A DNA stretch of 64,000 nt. It comes from Tubiluchus corallicola (lineage: Eukaryota; Priapulida; Priapulimorpha; Priapulimorphida; Tubiluchidae). A program made the translations under genes and the position numbers. Shown piece after piece: positions 13,601 through 26,000 of the stretch. The stretch spans positions 2,437,501-2,501,500 of the forward strand of contig JAQGDQ010000003.1 of NCBI GenBank assembly GCA_030141605.1, read 5' to 3'. A model generated the notes under the pieces. It saw nothing but the letters and a program-made list of their open reading frames with translations. It searched no databases and was not told the DNA's origin. The stretch's first letter is position 1. The number at the start of each line of letters is the position of its first letter.

Positions 13601-16600
13601 TTTTAGAAGCGTCGTTCCTGACGTCCAGCTGTTTTGTTTGGAGACAATTTATTGGTAAACGATTCCTACAGGTTTGTTCTAGACATCTCCAAATTCTAAT
13701 GCGAATTCTGAAAAAGCTGTGCAGCAGCTGAAGCCAAAATTATCGTACTTAGTCTACATGGGTATTCCTAAAATAATGTAACAATTAATACACTTTAATA
13801 ACTAATTTTGTTAAATTAGGCAACATAATAAAAGGTCGACTCTATTCATTTATGAGTAAGGAATATAGATACTATTTTTGGATAACAAAAACCAAAACTC
13901 AAGTTTGTAGGGAAACTAGCGATTTTATATACATTAGCTTGATTGTGTGTTCATGTTAATCTATAGGCTTAGTATCTCCTGTCCCCTTAGGTACTCCGTA
14001 AGCTCTTATCTAATCATATAAATAATGACAAGCTGTTTGCCACCATAAATATTGTATTAGATACGACTAATATAAATATGTTACGCAAAGGTGATACATG
14101 GACCTTAGTCAAACAAGCATGAACTACAATACTCATGGTTATATATTATACATAGACGTAATATAAATACAATATTCTCTTCACGCTGAAGTGCTAATTA
14201 GGTTTCAAGTTATGATTAAGTCATAAATCACCGATTACAGAGCAAATTAACTGGCATGAGTTTTCTTATTTCAAGGATGGATAAGGCTATCTTATATTTA
14301 AAAGCATAAGTCAAAGATCTTCAAAAATAAGTGACAATTATGATCATAGCTACAACCTTAATTAGTGTCAAAAAACATGCATATGCTTAAATATTTATAT
14401 TTATAGACATAAACATTTTTAAAACAAGTTAAGTTTAAAACGTGTTTCCTACGTCGCTTACTTGTTTTTCTACAAACAAAAAATCAGGCCCAAAGACAAA
14501 CGTGTTTCAGATTCCCTTCCTCTGAATATTTAAGTACTATTTCTTGGGTACGATTTTGTTGAGATGTTGGTACGCTTGAATAATAGTTCTTCAGACTACA
14601 TGCAGAAAAGTGATTGATGAATGATGAATGGCCTTGCATCTTTTCAAAGCACAGTAATTTGGCTGTAAAATCGCTGTAGTTTTTGAGATTAACGGTGTTT
14701 TGTGATCCGAGAGCTTTGAAAATATATCCTGGATATGCTTACATTTTAATGCGAAACACAATTTGAAATTAGGGTGACCTTTTCTGACCACAAAATGACT
14801 GTTGTTTTTTCTCCGTCAGTTATATACTCATTACTTTAATTCCATTGCAAACGAAACAGGGCATTAATAAAAGAATGATTAAGTGACGAGACGGATTAGT
14901 CAAAAATTATTACAGTAATTTCTATTCTAAATCTCCTAATCATATGCATCATATCACTGTGCAACCCTTGTCTCTTGTTCGTTTCATTATGAGCGCCATA
15001 AATGTCAATTTCGTACCTAATGCTAGGAGGAAGTTTCAATAACCACAGCTAGTCATTTGAAGTCAGTACGACTGTGATTATAATCAGTGAAATATCGAAG
15101 CTAATCAGCTTACATACGAATAATCCCACTTCATTTTCTCTTCCAGACCTGAAGCGCACAATTTTTGAGTCAAATCAATACACAGTTTTCATCCATCTAT
15201 CCAAATTTTCGCTTCATGATTCAGAAAAATCACGATATATGAATCCGGCCGTAAAATTCAGCCTTTACATCGCCAAAGGTGCGCTAATGCAAGACGACTA
15301 CAGTAGGAGCAATAAAAGCTTTACAAGCGGACAATTTAAACAAATGCCTTGTCGTTTTCTAGTGTTAGGAATTGATGCCCACGAGAAAAGAGAGGAAGAA
15401 AACTGTTGAAAGGTAAAAGCTGAGCAGTGGTAGCGCGTATACATTCTCACGTGGTCAAACTGGCTTAAAGACGCATCCAATAGCAAAATATTAATCCAAA
15501 GTCCCAACTCTTTCTAGAATCGTTTGCATTACTTTTAACTCATTCGTCCATCAAATCTCTTTAGTGCTGTTTTGAATGCACGTTTTCGAGCCATTTTGCC
15601 AGCCTTTCAACTTGCATAATTATCAAATTCATTTTCTTTATCGTCGAAATGCACTAAACAAAAATATGCTGTTTGTTGTACAAACTGGTTTTGCCTTATC
15701 TTTCTTTACTCGTTCAGACAATCTTTCACATACACGGCAAAATATTTACAAATTATAAACAGGAAGGTGGAAATACTACCAGTAACACTTATAGCGGAAT
15801 GCTACGCAAGCATTCATATGATAATTTGAGCAAATGCATACAGTTATTAAAAAATCACTTTTCGCGAGAACACTTCGATTAACCAAAAATCATTGGGAGC
15901 CAATTTTGCATAATTATTTTAAACCTGTTTCTGCGTAGAAAATTTCTTAAATCAACAGAGATCCACAGGATGGCTATATGGAAGAAACTGTTGTAGTGCA
16001 GTAGAAAGGAAGTTTGAATCCAATTTGCACTCCTACGAACAGCAAAAGGGTTTTCAAGTTTACCTCTAAGTAGATGCGATACGTCACACAATTGGCTACA
16101 TGAAATCCGATTACAAATAATCCTTGGTTAAAACCTTCTTTGATGCAAGAGAGAGCACAAGCCGCTGCATATGATAAAAGGCGTCCCTTAGGAAACTCGG
16201 TAATACGAAATAAGGCTCACTTTTCGGGTATATGGAAAAGCGGGCGTAAAGTATAAAAAACTTTAAAGCAGACATTTCAAAAACAACTTCTTAACTTTAT
16301 TATATGAGATTTCATTTAGACGACTGTACAGGGTGGATAGTAGACGTGCTATAGTTCGCTTTACTACAACTTGATATAACCCTTCAACTTAACAGACACT
16401 TTTGAGAATAATATTTATAATTTAATGGATTTAAATTTTACCCTATGCATGCACAACGTACTAATATTATGACGTGTGTTATTAAAAGGCAGCTTTGATA
16501 AGTTTGATCTCACAACAGCTACTTACAATGATTAACTGCATCTGTATCAAAGCATGCCGTATATGCTAACAACATGACATTGTATAATGCGCTAATTATT

Positions 16601-17148
16601 CATGGAAACCACATAATCAAGATGTACCATATAAATTAAGCAGCAGTTTTTATGGGAAAGTTTGACAAAATTCGCATAAAAAATTGATTTACCTCACGTA
16701 TAACTTGTAAAACTTACACAATTTTTTGGAAATAATTTTTATTACGATTATTTTCGATACGCCTGCTATAGTCGCCATCTTTTCTTTATCGGTTATAGTC
16801 CAAGTACAAAATTAAAATTGTGGATGCAGTAAGACAAACAAACAAAAAGTTGTTATCTGTGTAAAAACCACTGCTGTTGTCTTAAATGATCAAAACAACA
16901 AACCCTTACTTCATTTTTATGGAGCAATGCAGTGTGCGAAATAAAAAAATCTTTGACGGATGCATAACCTTACTTGCATTTTACACATGAGGCCTATTTC
17001 AAAGCTGCCTCATCTACGATTAAAAACGATCGTGTGTGATAGTCAGATGCTATTATGTAAAGGATCGTTAATTTCAGCAGAATTTACTAGTCAGTTTTAA
17101 AATTAAGAAATATACTACTGTGCACATTTTTGTTTTTTGTCTCTACAG
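10700..17148. other. Unique AT-rich non-coding stretch
   Basis: No exon or mobile element could be recognised. A short GC-richer interval lies at about 12990-13210, near a TCCCTA..TAGGGA inverted repeat. The minus strand at about 13370-13600 shares faint, equally spaced words with about 2900-3180 (GCTTCCC(T)GTTAACAC and a segment reading FYCQT), perhaps two very old copies of one repeat. All open frames are 111 codons or shorter. Confidence 0.55.
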
Positions 17149-17257
17149 GCAGAGTTAGTTTATATGGTGTTACGGGGGCGACGAAATGAAATTGACTCCT
17201 CCGTACGAAGCTACGTCTGTGGACAACCAGCATAGTGCTCGATGGATTAGATTTCTG
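17149..17257 (+). CDS. Candidate first coding exon of an unidentified gene (partial)
   Basis: A strong 3' splice site (TTTTGTTTTTTGTCTCTACAG, ending at 17148) and a consensus 5' splice site (GTGAGT at 17258) bound a 109-base segment. An ATG at 17186 (context CGAAATGAA) has an in-frame TAG at 17156-17158 just upstream, so it would be a true start after 37 bases of 5' UTR. The 24 codons run from MKLTPPYEAT to HSARWIRFL and end exactly at the donor in phase 0. GC and CpG content are clearly above the flanks. I do not recognise the protein, and no signal peptide or membrane span is visible in this piece. The segment at 63536 is phase-compatible and stays open when joined. Pseudo-exons with good splice sites occur by chance, so this stays a candidate. 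Confidence 0.4.
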
Positions 17258-19000
17258 GTGAGTTATTTTTTGATACTTTAAACTTTACTTTATTTTACAC
17301 ATTTTGACGTTTTTGGAACAAGTATGCCGTTGAACATGCGCATTAGCACCATCCGGTTTTGTTACAATATGTTATATGGGTATATTGGACGCACATTGTT
17401 TATTCATGAATGGCACAAGATGAAATATCACCTGCGTCAGCTCTCTTTAGGACCTCCCTGCTAGTCTCTGCGCTCCTTAATAGCAAGTTAATTGCTGGAT
17501 TAATAACTGCGCACGCAACCACTTCACAATGCGTAGGATAGAATATATGCCTAGGTAGCTAAGGATAATTGCACAAACATTAGTCGATATTATCCTTTAT
17601 GGGTTATAGCCATGATAGGAACAGCTGAAGATTCTGAATGTGCTTTTATAGGAGTGCTGGCCTCTTTGCGACTTCATTTTTTATATAAGCATTGTCAATT
17701 ATTAATAGCAAAACAGTTCGGTGTCTTTTTACGTTAACTAATACATAATCTGCAAATACATAACCCTGGTAGTTTCGCCAATATAACTGCAGCTAAACAC
17801 AAATTCGTTGTTCATTAACTTTTACGGTATTAATTATATTTAGCGTATATACGCAAGACAGGTTAGTAACTGCCACTATTTAAAATACGTATTGTGGATC
17901 CTTTAAATTTTATTTATGAAAATGAACGTAAAATTTCCATCATTTTGGACCATCATAGTTTTAGCATCAGCTTGATGTAGCTTGCTCAGTAAGCTTAAGC
18001 ATGTTATAATGCTATAGATAAAATTGCTCAATTAGGACCGGGCAGTTATTAATGCAGAGGTGCACTGCCCGGAGAAAACAATAATTAATATATTGTGTAA
18101 AAGTCACACTGCAGTTCTTTTCAGTCGAGCAAAAGGTGCATGGCATTGTGTAAATACGATCTTCAAACAAATATTCTTAACGTTAAACGGAAAAGGCAAT
18201 TTAACAAGACTTATTGCCTAAGAAGCAGGCGTTAACTGGTATTTACAGAGAGTATTGAGAAATTGAACTTTTAAGGTTTCTCTTAATACTTAGAGTCTTA
18301 GAGGTGTCATATATGTCATAAAGACGCTTATTTTCCGCAGAAATGCGGACCAGAGCAGTTTTCCTCAGCTATAATTTTCTTGAGTTAAGAACCGCCTGGT
18401 TTGATTAGTACTGGGATTAGAGAATGCAAGCGATTCTGCTCTTGGAGTGAACAGAGTGCAAATGTTTACGAAGAACAGGCACTTTGCGTAGAACGAAATG
18501 AAAAGTACAAGTGATACATGTATAAATATATATGTATAAGTAGAAATCTTCCCACTTAAAGACAAACTAAAGTCTAATAAATGCAACTTTAACGCAAACT
18601 CTAAGTTTTTTACAATTCTCGTGAGTTTATTTAATTACAATAAACTTTAGAAGAAAAGCATAGCACATCTTGCGAGACTTCGTACTTGAAATGTAGTTTT
18701 CACTCACTGAGAGTGAAGCCAACCGCTCAGTCAAGAGGCAGGAAATTCATTGCTGTGGTAATTTCAATAACAGAATCGATGGCTGTTTTGTCACATGCTA
18801 AGCTAGACACAAGAAAGAACCAAGCACTGACCGAGGGTTTTGCTTTCTTGTTTTAATGGCTTTAGTTCTATTGATTTGTTCTTAACTAAATTTCGGATGT
18901 TTGTTTTGCTAGAAACTGTACGTTATATTTAATAAGCTGAAAATAAGAACTCGACTAAATAGAAGAAGAGTGCATATGTGTGTATACATGTAGGTAGGAA
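17258..19000. other. Unique stretch, candidate start of a very large intron
   Basis: No exon is seen. Contains a GC-rich perfect inverted repeat with 9-bp arms, CCGGGCAGT (18038-18046) and ACTGCCCGG (18064-18072), around a 17-base spacer, and two TACATGTA palindromes (18515 and 18985). Confidence 0.5.
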
Positions 19001-19013
19001 GGTGAGACAGACA

Positions 19014-19312
19014 AGCAGAAAGTCAGTCAGTCAGTCAGTTAATCAGTCAGTCAGTCAGTTAATCAGTCAGTCAGTCAGTTAATCAGTCAGTCAGTCAGTT
19101 AATCAGTCAGTCAGTCAGTCAGTCAGTCAGTCAGTCAGTCAGTCAGTCAGTCAGTCAGTCAGTCAGTCAGTCAGTCAGTCAGTCAGTCAGTCAGTCAGTC
19201 AGTCAGTCAGTCAGTCAACCAGTCAGTCAGGCAGTCAGTCAGTCAGTCAGACGTCAGTCAGTCAGTCAGTCAGTCAGGCAGGCAGGCAGGCAGGCAGGCA
19301 GATAGACAGACA
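19014..19312 (+). repeat. GTCA tetranucleotide array with higher-order units, then GGCA
   Basis: A tetranucleotide CAGT array. Its 5' part (about 19019-19099) is organised in four 20-bp higher-order units, AATCAGTCAGTCAGTCAGTT. The middle is nearly pure CAGT. The 3' part has interruptions and passes into a short GGCA run (about 19275-19300) and GACA-like decay. Confidence 0.97.
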
Positions 19313-19356
19313 AACAACAGGTGATGGACAAATAGATATTAAAATAGATAAGGAGC

Positions 19357-19359
19357 AAA

Positions 19360-19453
<94 letters not shown>
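19357..19453 (+). repeat. (GA)n microsatellite
   Basis: Near-perfect GA run about 100 bases long with a GATA interruption near 19372, only about 45 bases from the GTCA/GGCA array. On the minus strand it gives spurious Ser-Leu frames, which are not genes. Confidence 0.97.
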
Positions 19454-19457
<4 letters not shown>

Positions 19458-19459
19458 AA

Positions 19460-20625
19460 TGGGGAGACTGGAGGAAGAAAGGCAGAGAGAAAAAAGTCAA
19501 ACAAAAGAGATGTGTAGAAAATGATAATTTCGGGTAATCTGCACGATACAAAACCGTCGCTATGCCAGCGCACTTCGATGAAATTGGTGAAATTGTTTAA
19601 CCTCTCGAAAAATTCCCAGAAGAACTCCTAACCTTGCGACAATGTTTGGTAATCTTTGAAATGCTGCTTTCATTTACGTTTGGAGTAAATAGATTCCCCC
19701 AAGGATAGAGCTAATAGGAATAGTAACAGTAAATGGTCCATTCTCATTAGCTCAAAGCTTTCTGTTGTGTAACAACCACAGATACCACACTGAGCTTGTA
19801 AGGCCACTATGTAAACGGTCTCAGCACCAAAAATGAATATATAATACTGTAATAAATAATTTGCACTTTAGCGCAAACAATTTTTCCAGGTGGTAATGCA
19901 CATAGCAAGCAAATAATCATCTAAATCTAGCAGGCACTCAAACTATGTAGCTATTTTTATGAATTGTGTTGTTTTTGGATTATTATCTAAAGCACTTGTA
20001 ACTGAAATGATTAATCGGGGCTATCAGATTCTTGCTTAAATAAGACCAGTTTTTTTATAGTTGTAGCAATATTTCATTGTGTATGAGTCGCAAAACATTT
20101 CACAGTCGTAACATCAACAACACCGTTTTAGTATTTGTAAAATGCAAAACTGACACATTATTAAAAACTAATGAATATCAGCCTTCCCAGGTATGCTGCA
20201 GAAATATTTACACATCACATCATAATATCTGACATAATACAGCAGACGGAATGCATAATGCATAGGCCATTCGACTAACCAGCATCACTTGCGTGCATGA
20301 TAAATTAGGACAGTCTAAAAAGGTTCACCAACCACAATAAGCATCTACCAGCTGTTCCATGGCTGTTGTCTAAGGTTACACAAACGTAGTTGCATTGCTT
20401 TCTTTGTCAATATGGTTATTAATATTTATACGCCTCAAAGTCTAATGCGATACGCTGCTACAAGACAAGCAGAAAGAGGGCGAACGAACTGTTACAGCCA
20501 GGTGCTTTTTTCTCAAAATCAAAAAAAATCTCAAAATCAAAAATACCTGCGATATAAAGTTTAGCTTTAGCGCAAATTGGAGGTGACCACATTCTCTGTT
20601 GATACTATTCACGTTGATAGTGATA
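19460..20625. other. Unique non-coding stretch
   Basis: AT-rich sequence with no splice-bounded open segment, RNA gene or transposon motif that I could recognise. Confidence 0.5.
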
Positions 20626-20627
20626 AC

Positions 20628-20634
20628 GCTGCTG

Positions 20635-20685
<51 letters not shown>

Positions 20686-20708
20686 ATGATGAAGGTGATG
20701 ATGATGAT
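20628..20708 (+). repeat. (CTG)n(ATG)n trinucleotide array
   Basis: A run of CTG triplets (one CTA variant near 20636) switches at about 20667 to ATG triplets, then decays into AAGGTG(ATG)n. On the minus strand it encodes Ser/His-type homopolymer inside a 173-codon open frame (20442-20963). The frame owes part of its length to the triplet array and shows no coding character outside it. Confidence 0.96.
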
Positions 20709-22192
20709 TAAGATAATGTGATGATAACGAAGGCTGTGATGACGCTGATGTTTCTTAAAGATAATAAATGCAAAAATCACAAATGTAAATTCATTCATAA
20801 ACGCACAAATATAATGATATAAAATGCATGTTAACCTTTTTAGTTTTTCTTTGGACAGTTTAAACTTGAAACACTCTTGATGCCTTGATTCATCTGAAGC
20901 TATAATGCCACATACGGTATCTACAAGACTCCAAAAATTGGGATGCGGATTCAATAAAAGCATTTTTTTAAATTATTCTCAGAACGAATATAACTAATTC
21001 TTCCTTAGAGCCAAGGAATCCTTTCAAGATTATTTTGATCTAATCTTTTTATTTGTACCGAGTTAGCATCTCAAGATGAAATAGCTCATCGAAGCTACCA
21101 TTGCTATGCAGGTCAGATTCAGCAGGATTTGCGACTCTCTCGGGAAAATAGCTTTTATCACTTAGCGGCAATAAGTTATAATCACAAGTACTCGTTCATT
21201 TATTTTGCACGTCGTCCTCAGTATAATTCCAACTTCAGTCAATAATTGTTTTTATTGCGAGACCGTGATGAAGCCACTGAACTCCCCAGGGCTTCGCCGC
21301 TCACGGCTTAACATTAGCTATTATTCCTGCAAAATTTTCTTTATTTACATTGACTAGCGCAGAGAATTTATAAATACGATTTATATTGAATTTGGCAATA
21401 TTTGCAGGCGGGAATCGCCTGCTAGCTTTGACACAGCTGCTACACCTTAGTTCGACGACATTAATACAAATATAAAGTAGATACATTTCGTGTTTGGATG
21501 TTGCCTCAGCTGGCTTCATGCTGGGGGAGGGAAGCCGCGCGTGTTTATATTAAGAGACAAAGTGTCCTCCAAACAAGCTCACTTTCACACTACATCAATA
21601 ATGTCACGCTGCAAATCCATGGCAATTAACTGTTGTTCTGCTGCTCGCCTTTTGACCTGAGCTGTATGTAGACAGTGCAACTCTTTGGCGCCGGATTCTG
21701 GTGGCTTTGCCAGTGATATTAAGAAGAGTTCCCAAATAGTAATACCTCAATCTTGGTCACTATACACAAGTTTTTGTCTGTTTTGATTAAGCTACCTTTA
21801 GTCATAAATTTGGAAACAACGAATTTAGGATATATTTATCTGTGAGGTCAATGACAAGTATATACCTACAAACAGATATTTGTGCCTAGAGAATCTAATA
21901 TCTAATTTTGTCTGATCAGATGAATGAATCTATGGATGATATTCTTATCAAAATGCATATATTTCGGCATCCATTAGGAGTTTCCTCTACTGTGTAATGT
22001 AGACAACAATAATTTTGTTTAGTATTTCATAGAAAAATGATGGAATAATTCAAAGGTAAATTGTACTTCTGGCAGCGTTTATACCCTATTCTGAATATGA
22101 TCAAGCGTCTGGCTCCACTAAAATTTTGTAATCTCATTTACTCATTAAGTTTGCAGTTAAATTACAGTAATAATGACCTTTCCCTATTCCAG

Positions 22193-22378
22193 CAAATGTT
22201 TCATGGAAGTTTTCCTATCAGTTAATGTTGTTGTTGTCAATCCCTGTAATCCCTGAGCTCCAGATAAGTGCTTCTTCTGCAAGGTCAAGCCCGGCCATAA
22301 CGCTTTCTGAAACCACTTATCTTAAACCCAACAACATACGGCCAGGAACAACATCGTCTGACTGGGGTGGAAAAAGAT
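22193..22378 (+). CDS. Candidate internal exon, unidentified product
   Basis: A good acceptor (ACCTTTCCCTATTCCAG, ending at 22192) and a consensus donor (GAT|GTAAGT at 22379) bound 186 bases, a multiple of three. Exactly one frame is open over the whole segment, taking two bases at the start and leaving one at the end (a symmetric phase 1-1 exon). The 61 codons are rich in Ser, Thr and Pro, with stretches such as SSARSSPAITLSETTY and GTTSSDWGGKR. No domain is recognised. A nested acceptor at 22222 would give a phase-0 start in the same frame. It does not join in phase with the candidates at 17149 or 63536. A truncated LINE begins about 60 bases downstream, so an old repeat origin is also possible. 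Confidence 0.3.
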
Positions 22379-22439
22379 GTAAGTGTCAAAGATTAAGATG
22401 TAAATGTGACGCATTGTTATTTCCTGATCCAAATTCCAT

Positions 22440-23075
22440 CGTTCTTTTAATATCGTTCGACCTTTATTGGAATACAGCACCCTGTGTGGAATCCTCATAA
22501 TGTTACTATGATTGATGAAGTCGAGCATGTACAAAGATATTTCACAAAACGGTTATATGCGAAATGTAGGTTAACTTATGTTAATTATCATAGTAGGCTT
22601 GACCATTTGAAACTACAGGCTCTTAAAACCAGACGCTATGAAAATGGTGTACAAAATTTGACATGGCCTTACATGTCAAAGTTTTAACGATTTTTTAATA
22701 CACGACTAGTCTCAGCTAAAGTGGCCATAGTTACAAATTCTGTAAAAAATACTGTCGTGTTGATGTTTTTAAATTCTCTTTCGTAAACAGGGTGATCGAT
22801 ATATGGAAAAGTCTACAGTCAGAGATTATTAATGCTAACAACTTATGTTCTTTTTCATATAAGCAATGTACATATGATTTTAATGTTTTTTGTGAATTTA
22901 ATGGAAATGACTAATTAATGTGGGCCACCGTAAGTGCATTCATGCCTGGCTTTCAAGGATTCAAGGCTTTCTACCTTCCTTAAACAATAGTTAATCATAT
23001 TTAATTGTAATGATCTTATTGTAAATGTACAATTGTATATTTGGATTGAATAAATCTAATCTAATATAATCTAAA
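22440..23075 (+). mobile_element. 5'-truncated LINE, reverse transcriptase C-terminus (CR1/L2-like)
   Basis: Decayed 3' end of a non-LTR retrotransposon. Readable pieces in order: RPLLEYST (about 22458-22481); then, after a one-base frameshift, VWNPHNVTMIDEVEHVQRYF (from 22484); TKRL; YHSRLDHLKLQAL..RR; stop at 22685-22687. Further shifted, SFVNRVIDIWKSLQSEIINA (about 22774-22833), and a final stop after CEFNGND near 22913. This order (W-P-H..VQR-F-TKRL..Y..RL..L.L..RR..WNSL) is the classical region after the polymerase core in the CR1, L2, Rex1 and Jockey groups. The 3' UTR ends in AATAAATCTAATCTAATATAATCTAA, a short TCTAA-type repeat tail like those of several LINE groups. Endonuclease and the catalytic core are missing, so the copy is dead. 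The clade cannot be fixed without alignment. Confidence 0.9.
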
Positions 23076-23079
23076 AATT

Positions 23080-26000
23080 TTTATAGATCTACCGGATTTT
23101 TGAGATGAAGGGCTTAGGCAGCAACAGTGTCAGGGAATGGTTGCAAAACAACCAAAAAAAAAACAGTAATGACATTGACAAATATCTTTTGAATAAATGC
23201 CATTGTTAGAATCCTTTTTTAAACCAGCAACCCTTCAAAGGTTTTTAGGAAGTTCCAAACTCCCAAATGAGCCGTGGTTTCCTGCCATAAAACCACTGAA
23301 CCCATCAGATGATCAGTTTGATCACCAATTAAATTTCTCATTCCATCTGACACAAACCGAAAGGCGGCTCTACAAACAGCCCATGATTATGATTTTCTGC
23401 CAAACTCCTGAGAGTAGAAACCACGACAATGGATCGTTTTTATTCTGTATTGTATACATGCTGGCGGAGGGTAAACATGATATTTCAGTTACGATAACTG
23501 TTTATAATGGCACAGCGGGGTTGATATTAATCAATTCTCGTAGCGTAAGAGCATTGCACAATTCTTACCTCATTACGCACAATATAATACACAATAGCTG
23601 AGCAGACTACATTGGAAAGCCATTCGCTTGATTGGTTTACTATATAATACGGATTTACAATCGTACAAACTTGCGCAGCACTATGCACAGATGGCTCGTG
23701 TAATCCGAGTAAAATGTCATAAAAGTATGATATGTGCATAAAATTGGAATTCAACCCTCCTGGTAAATTATAACGAATGACTATAGCTGCGCTGTAAACA
23801 CGCCTGGGACAATGACCACGCAACATCCGATCGCTTCTAATTGATGGTTACAGCTGGTAATTTCATTTAATCTCATTGAAAATGCGTAATAAACGGAGTG
23901 CATTAGGAATTCACCAATATGGCTTATAAACGAATTCTGTCATTGATAATAACCGTGGTTTTAGTTCGCAAATATGATTAATGGAACTATAGCTAGCCTT
24001 GGAGGCTTGGAATAATAATCTGTTAGATTGATATAACAGTACCAACATCGTTCGAGTCTTTGGCGGTGCACAGATAGCAGTGACCAGAAAGTCTGCTTTC
24101 AATCTTTATAAATTCGGTATTACGTTAATGATAGCTCATTACATGTACCTTAAATCACAATGTAATACATGTACACCACATAGTTGTGATTATATGAAGG
24201 AACGGATTTTATTTAGCAGGTCACGTAACTCATGTGGCTCCCATGTAGTTCCACGCTCCACGCCAACACACGGCGGCTAGTCAGCGCTCCAAATAATGTT
24301 TACAGACAATTTGCGCGATCATTGCATTGACAAGACAGGATGAGCTAAATGTAAACAAAATGTATATCCCAAGATGAATTCCAGGTGTTCGGCAGGTGGG
24401 GTTTGGGATGCTGAAGTGCCCAAATCGAACTAATCTCCTGATTTAGCTTACAGATTTTAGTCAAGCGAATCCACAGCTTCTATTTCTTGTGCAGTAAATT
24501 CTTGCACTCGAGTGCATAATTAGCTTAATTGGCACAAGGAGGAAAAGATGTTTCCACGATCTATTCAATATCTATCTTGTTAGGTAGCTTACATGGAAAG
24601 GATTTTAGTATGTAGCGGAATGCTGACCATTCGTCTTGTGCAAGCTAATTTCGTTTCGAGCACTCGTAGAATGCATACAGGCTAGGGCAATTTCATTTTG
24701 GACGAAATTAGATCTGATCAGGAGCTCTTGAATAGGAATCCGGGAAAACAGAAAAAATCCGGGACGAATTAAGGTAATCCTTACAGTGGATATATGTCGG
24801 GGAAGTTAAGGAGCTAGAGGTAATCCTAACAGTTTGCGGGACTTACTGACAGCTACAAAAGATAAGTACTTTACCAGAGAGGCAACGTACAAAACCATAT
24901 CTCTGGTAACGGAATTGATTACAGGTTGTCCGAAAGATAGAATAATAACTAACAACCCATCAAACCGCTGAATATCGTGTCACAAGGAAAGTGGCACATT
25001 TGTTGCCAAACTACACTTACATTTTTATGATAATCTTACTAAAAGTACTCTAACGCAAAGTGGACGTCATAGCAAACAAAGTCGACAGTACTGCATCATT
25101 TCGCTGCATTTACTCAAGTACGATTATACATGTATTTTAATGCATGGCTGTGAGTCAGCAAATACCACGCAGATACAATCGGGTGTCATTTTAAAATTTC
25201 CGGCATGAAGACCTGTACAGTTCGGACTACAAGTAGAACCAAGTTCTGAATTTCTTGGATGGAAGTGATCCACGTGAGGCGTACGGATGTTGGTATATCA
25301 ATGTCGAATAAAAACGTTGTCGAAGAAAGGCACAATAGCGTTATTAATTCAGTTCGTCAATGCAATATACATCTCAGTGTTAGTATCAGCAATTGAACCC
25401 CTTTAATGAGCCATTTCAGCATAAAAGTTTTTTATTGGAATTTTCAGGGAAGAGACCGCAAGTAACCAGTTCTCCGTTATTTTTGAGAAAAAAAAGCAAA
25501 TGAATTTTTTTGCAAAACTAAGCTGCTGCTCTTTCAGCGTGCTTTATTCTCCGTGTACCAAGCACTCCTGCAAATGCCCTTCGGTCGTGAATCTACATTT
25601 TGCCAGCAGTACACTCACTGAGTTTGAGATGCCTTATTCAATTTGTGCACTTAAGGGTTAAATTAGTTGAGTTTCACTAATAAGCAGAAACTGTATTGAA
25701 CGAGCACGAAGAATATCATTCCATGGCTGACACCACATTCGATTAAGACATGTTGTTAGTGCCGCCTTTCTTCAACACTACGTATAGATTTGCCGCTGTT
25801 TTTTCTTTTTTGAAGAATTTTCATGATTCTTTTGCACCTTTTCGCTAATATTTACAGCACTTTTCTTGGTTATACATCTGAGACGATTTAAAAACTGGAA
25901 AGACCACCCATATTTATGGAGCCACTAAATCGTTACTAAATAATAATAAACATATACAAATTTTTGTGCCAAAATTTGACATAGCAGCAACAACGTTTTT

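Noticed and set aside
18038-18072. Rho-independent terminator
   Set aside because: No U-tract follows the hairpin and the DNA is eukaryotic.
20442-20963. 173-codon minus-strand frame with a Ser-rich block
   Set aside because: The Ser/Ile block is the CTG/ATG triplet array. The flanks have no motif, coding composition or splice support.
23197-23601. 134-codon frame directly after the LINE tail
   Set aside because: No similarity to retrotransposon proteins or other known motifs. It lies beyond the element's 3' tail and is probably chance.
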